A program made the position numbers and the translations under genes. Positions 5,421 through 7,803 of a stretch of DNA of 7,803 nucleotides are shown here, one piece after another. Location: assembly GCA_027352645.1 (NCBI GenBank), contig DAIEIL010000171.1:1-7803 (forward strand), given 5' to 3'. The first letter of the stretch is position 1, and every line of letters starts with the position of its first letter. This stretch comes from Rhodobiaceae bacterium (GTDB lineage: Bacteria > Pseudomonadota > Alphaproteobacteria > Parvibaculales > Parvibaculaceae). A model generated the notes under the pieces. It did not search any database. It saw only the letters and a list, made by a program, of their open reading frames with translations, and was not told where the DNA came from.

Positions 5421-7803
5421 TTATCCTTTTTGGCGGGCGTCGAATTCCTGAACGGCGGCGGCGTCGCGCGGGGTCAGGTCCGGGAAACCCGGCACCGAGC
5501 CCACTTCGGGAAGGATTTTCCATGAGCGCGCGCATTTCTTGCCCTGCGCGAGCTGCGGCACGACGGCGACGCCCGGCACATCCTCCAGCCTGAACGCATC
5601 GGCGGGGCCTTCTCCGTCGATGAGCTGCGCCTGACTGGTGATCGCGATCTCGGCGAGATCGAGGCCTTCCATCGCGGCCAGAAGCTCGGCGTTTGAAACA
5701 TAAACGTCGGGTGCAGCTTCGAGGCTGGCGCCGATGCGCTTTTCGCGGCGTTCGACTTCCAGCGCGCCGGTAACGACGCGGCGGAGTTCGCGCACCTTGC
5801 GCCACTTCTCGGCCAGCACGTCATCGCGCCATTCGACCGGCAGGTCCGGGAAGAGCCGCGTATGCACCGTGCCGTCTTCCGACGGGAAGCGCGTCAGCCA
5901 TGCTTCTTCCGTGGTGAAGCAGAGGATCGGCGCGAGCCATGCCGTCAGCGACATGAAGAGATGGTCGAGCACGGTGCGGCAGGCGCGGCGGCGCTGCGAA
6001 GACTGCGCGTCGCAATAGAGCGTGTCCTTTCGGATGTCGAAATAGAAGGCCGAGAGATCGACCGTCATGAAGTTCGACACCGCATGGAAGACGCGCTTGA
6101 AGTCGTAGTCGTTGTAGGCCTTGCGAACCAGCTCATCGAGTTCGAACAGGCGATGCAGGATCGCGCGTTCGAGTTCCGGCATGTCCGCGAGCGGCACGCG
6201 CTCCGCATCGCTGAAGCCGATGAGGCTGCCCAGCATGTAGCGGAACGTGTTGCGCAGCTTGCGATAGGCCTCGACGTTCGACTTGATGATTTCCGGCCCG
6301 ATGCGCTGGTCTTCCCAGTAGTCGGTCGACGCAACCCAGAGGCGCAGAATGTCGGCGCCGTTCTGCTCCACGATCTTCTGCGGCACGATGGTGTTGCCGA
6401 GCGACTTCGACATCTTGCGGCCCTGCTCGTCCAGCGTGAAGCCGTGCGTCAGAACCTGCTTGTAGGGCGCATGGCCGCGCGTGCCGCAGCTTTCCAGCAG
6501 CGAGGAATGGAACCAGCCGCGATGCTGGTCCGAACCTTCGAGATAGAGATCGGCGGGCGAGCGCAGATCCGCGCGATCTTCGAGAACGAAAGCATGCGTG
6601 CAGCCTGAATCGAACCAGACGTCGAGAATGTCCGTGACCTTCTCGAAATCGTCGGGGTTGTAGGCATCGCCGAGGAAATAGCTCGCGGGCTTGTCGAACC
6701 AGGCATCGGCACCTTCGGCCTTCACCGCATCGACGATGCGATTGTTGACCGCCTCGTCGCGCAGGATCGCGCCGTCATTCTTGCCGACGAAAAGCGTCAG
6801 CGGCACGCCCCAGGCGCGCTGGCGGGAGACGACCCAGTCGGGACGGCCCTCGACCATCGAATAGATGCGGTTGCGGCCCTGCGCGGGCACGAAGCGCGTC
6901 TTGTCGATTTCGGCGAGCGCGATCTTCCGCAGGTCATTCACCTCCATGGAGATGAACCATTGCGGCGTGTTGCGGAAGATGAGCGGCGCCTTGGAGCGCC
7001 ATGAATGCGGATAGGAGTGGGTGAGCTTGCCCTGCGAGAGCAGCCTGCCCGCCTTCTGCAATTCCTCGATGACGGCGGCGTTGGCCGTTCCTTCCTTGCC
7101 CTGACGGGTCATCACGAACTTGCCCGCAAAGAGCGGCACATGATCGTAATAGACGCCTTCGGCATTCACTGTATCGGGAATGCCCTTCTGGCCGAAATTC
7201 GACATCCAGAGTTCGTAGTCGTCCTGACCGTGGCCGGGCGCGATATGGACGAAGCCGGTGCCCGTCTCGTCGGTGACGAAATCGCCCGCGAGCAGCGGCA
7301 CGTCGAACTCATAGCCTTGCCCGGCGAAGGGATGTCGACATGTCGTCCCGCCCAACAGCGAAGCTGGCACCTCAGATTTGCGCTCCCAAGCGGAGACTTT
7401 TGCCGCCTTAAACACTTCATCGGCAAGACCGTCGGCCAACACCAGCAGATCGCCTTCCTGCGAAAGGCTGCCTTCTTCCACCGCCTCCACGCGGTAGAGC
7501 CCATAGGTGATGGTCTTCGAGAAGGCGATGGCGCGGTTGCCGGGGATGGTCCAAGGCGTCGTCGTCCAGATGACCACCGAGGCGTGCTGCACCATCAGCG
7601 ATAAATCGATCGCCGCATAGTCCGTGTTACCTCGTATATATGGAGCAAAGTTCGAGATGGGAAACTTCACGAAGATCGTGCGCGACACATGGTCGTGATA
7701 TTCGACTTCGGCTTCGGCGAGCGCCGTCTTTTCGACGATGGACCACATGACCGGCTTCGAGCCGCGATAGAGGCCGCCGCCTTCGCGAGCGAATTTCAGG
7801 AAT
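5421..7803 (-). CDS. ileS: Isoleucyl-tRNA synthetase, N-terminus cut by window edge
   Basis: Cytoplasmic class Ia enzyme that charges tRNA-Ile. 793 codons are visible. The frame is open to the right edge, so the ATG at 7748 is internal: the sequence before it (LYRGSKPVMW) is also conserved IleS. The nucleotide-binding HIGH motif is outside the window. Visible parts, numbered from the window edge, are the CP1 editing domain with WTTTPWTIPGN (79-89) and GTGFVHIAPGHGQDDY (about 181-196), WFDSG (396-400), GSDQHRGWFHSS, and the KMSKS loop (463-467), then the anticodon-binding helical domain. The C-terminal zinc ribbon found in E. coli IleS is degenerate: KCARSWKILPEVGS keeps one Cys, and the later pair of Cys is replaced in DLTPRDAAAV. 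This zinc-less form is, as I recall, common in alphaproteobacteria. Two patches in the editing domain use rarer codons than the rest. It heads the visible operon, 3 bases before lspA. Confidence 0.98.
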   Translation of the reverse strand, partial: FLKFAREGGGLYRGSKPVMWSIVEKTALAEAEVEYHDHVSRTIFVKFPISNFAPYIRGNTDYAAIDLSLMVQHASVVIWTTTPWTIPGNRAIAFSKTITYGLYRVEAVEEGSLSQEGDLLVLADGLADEVFKAAKVSAWERKSEVPASLLGGTTCRHPFAGQGYEFDVPLLAGDFVTDETGTGFVHIAPGHGQDDYELWMSNFGQKGIPDTVNAEGVYYDHVPLFAGKFVMTRQGKEGTANAAVIEELQKAGRLLSQGKLTHSYPHSWRSKAPLIFRNTPQWFISMEVNDLRKIALAEIDKTRFVPAQGRNRIYSMVEGRPDWVVSRQRAWGVPLTLFVGKNDGAILRDEAVNNRIVDAVKAEGADAWFDKPASYFLGDAYNPDDFEKVTDILDVWFDSGCTHAFVLEDRADLRSPADLYLEGSDQHRGWFHSSLLESCGTRGHAPYKQVLTHGFTLDEQGRKMSKSLGNTIVPQKIVEQNGADILRLWVASTDYWEDQRIGPEIIKSNVEAYRKLRNTFRYMLGSLIGFSDAERVPLADMPELERAILHRLFELDELVRKAYNDYDFKRVFHAVSNFMTVDLSAFYFDIRKDTLYCDAQSSQRRRACRTVLDHLFMSLTAWLAPILCFTTEEAWLTRFPSEDGTVHTRLFPDLPVEWRDDVLAEKWRKVRELRRVVTGALEVERREKRIGASLEAAPDVYVSNAELLAAMEGLDLAEIAITSQAQLIDGEGPADAFRLEDVPGVAVVPQLAQGKKCARSWKILPEVGSVPGFPDLTPRDAAAVQEFDARQKG
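5424..5428 (-). promoter_or_regulatory. Ribosome binding site of lspA inside the ileS end
   Basis: AAGGA in the minus-strand reading lies in the last two sense codons of ileS, directly before its TAA stop and 6 bases from the lspA ATG. A ribosome finishing ileS would release next to the lspA start. Confidence 0.7.

Noticed and set aside
5421..7748. ileS starting at ATG 7748
   Set aside because: The 18 codons before it are conserved IleS sequence and the frame stays open to the window edge, so this Met is internal.

Overview
The window looks like ordinary chromosomal DNA of an alphaproteobacterium. It is GC-rich (roughly 60% or more by eye) and compact, and every real gene lies on the minus strand. 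The protein signatures fit that class: an LspA of the 'VMAWNKGVSYGLF' type, a DUF3035 (BamF-like) lipoprotein, an IleS whose C-terminal zinc ribbon has lost most of its cysteines, and a tandem pair of M16 peptidase genes. A Parvibaculum-like or related lineage is possible, but I cannot fix the genus from sequence alone.

In transcription order (right to left) the layout is as follows. ileS (isoleucyl-tRNA synthetase) runs in from the right edge without its N-terminus. lspA (lipoprotein signal peptidase) starts 3 bases after the ileS stop. A DUF3035/BamF-like lipoprotein follows after about 50 bases. After an 87-base gap that holds a strong hairpin comes an M16 peptidase with an intact HxxEH zinc site, started by TTG. 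A second M16 gene overlaps it by 4 bases (ATGA) and carries an in-frame TAG at codon 123. After about 140 non-coding bases comes pgi (glucose-6-phosphate isomerase), which runs off the left edge without its C-terminus.

The first five genes look like one operon or operon-like string that links a housekeeping synthetase to envelope functions. LspA would mature the lipoprotein encoded just downstream. The two M16 proteins have signal peptides and look like the two subunits of a heteromeric M16B peptidase: the first has the zinc site but lacks the C-terminal Arg/Tyr pair, and the second has the Arg/Tyr pair but lacks the zinc site. pgi is probably expressed on its own, from its own leader, which contains a second hairpin.

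I found no mobile element, CRISPR array, tRNA, rRNA or clearly new system. The points that deserve a second look are the lone in-frame TAG in the second M16 gene, the complementary division of active-site residues between the two M16 genes, the hairpin before the first M16 gene (its one imperfect pair is a G-U wobble only in minus-strand RNA), and patches of atypical codons inside the IleS editing domain.
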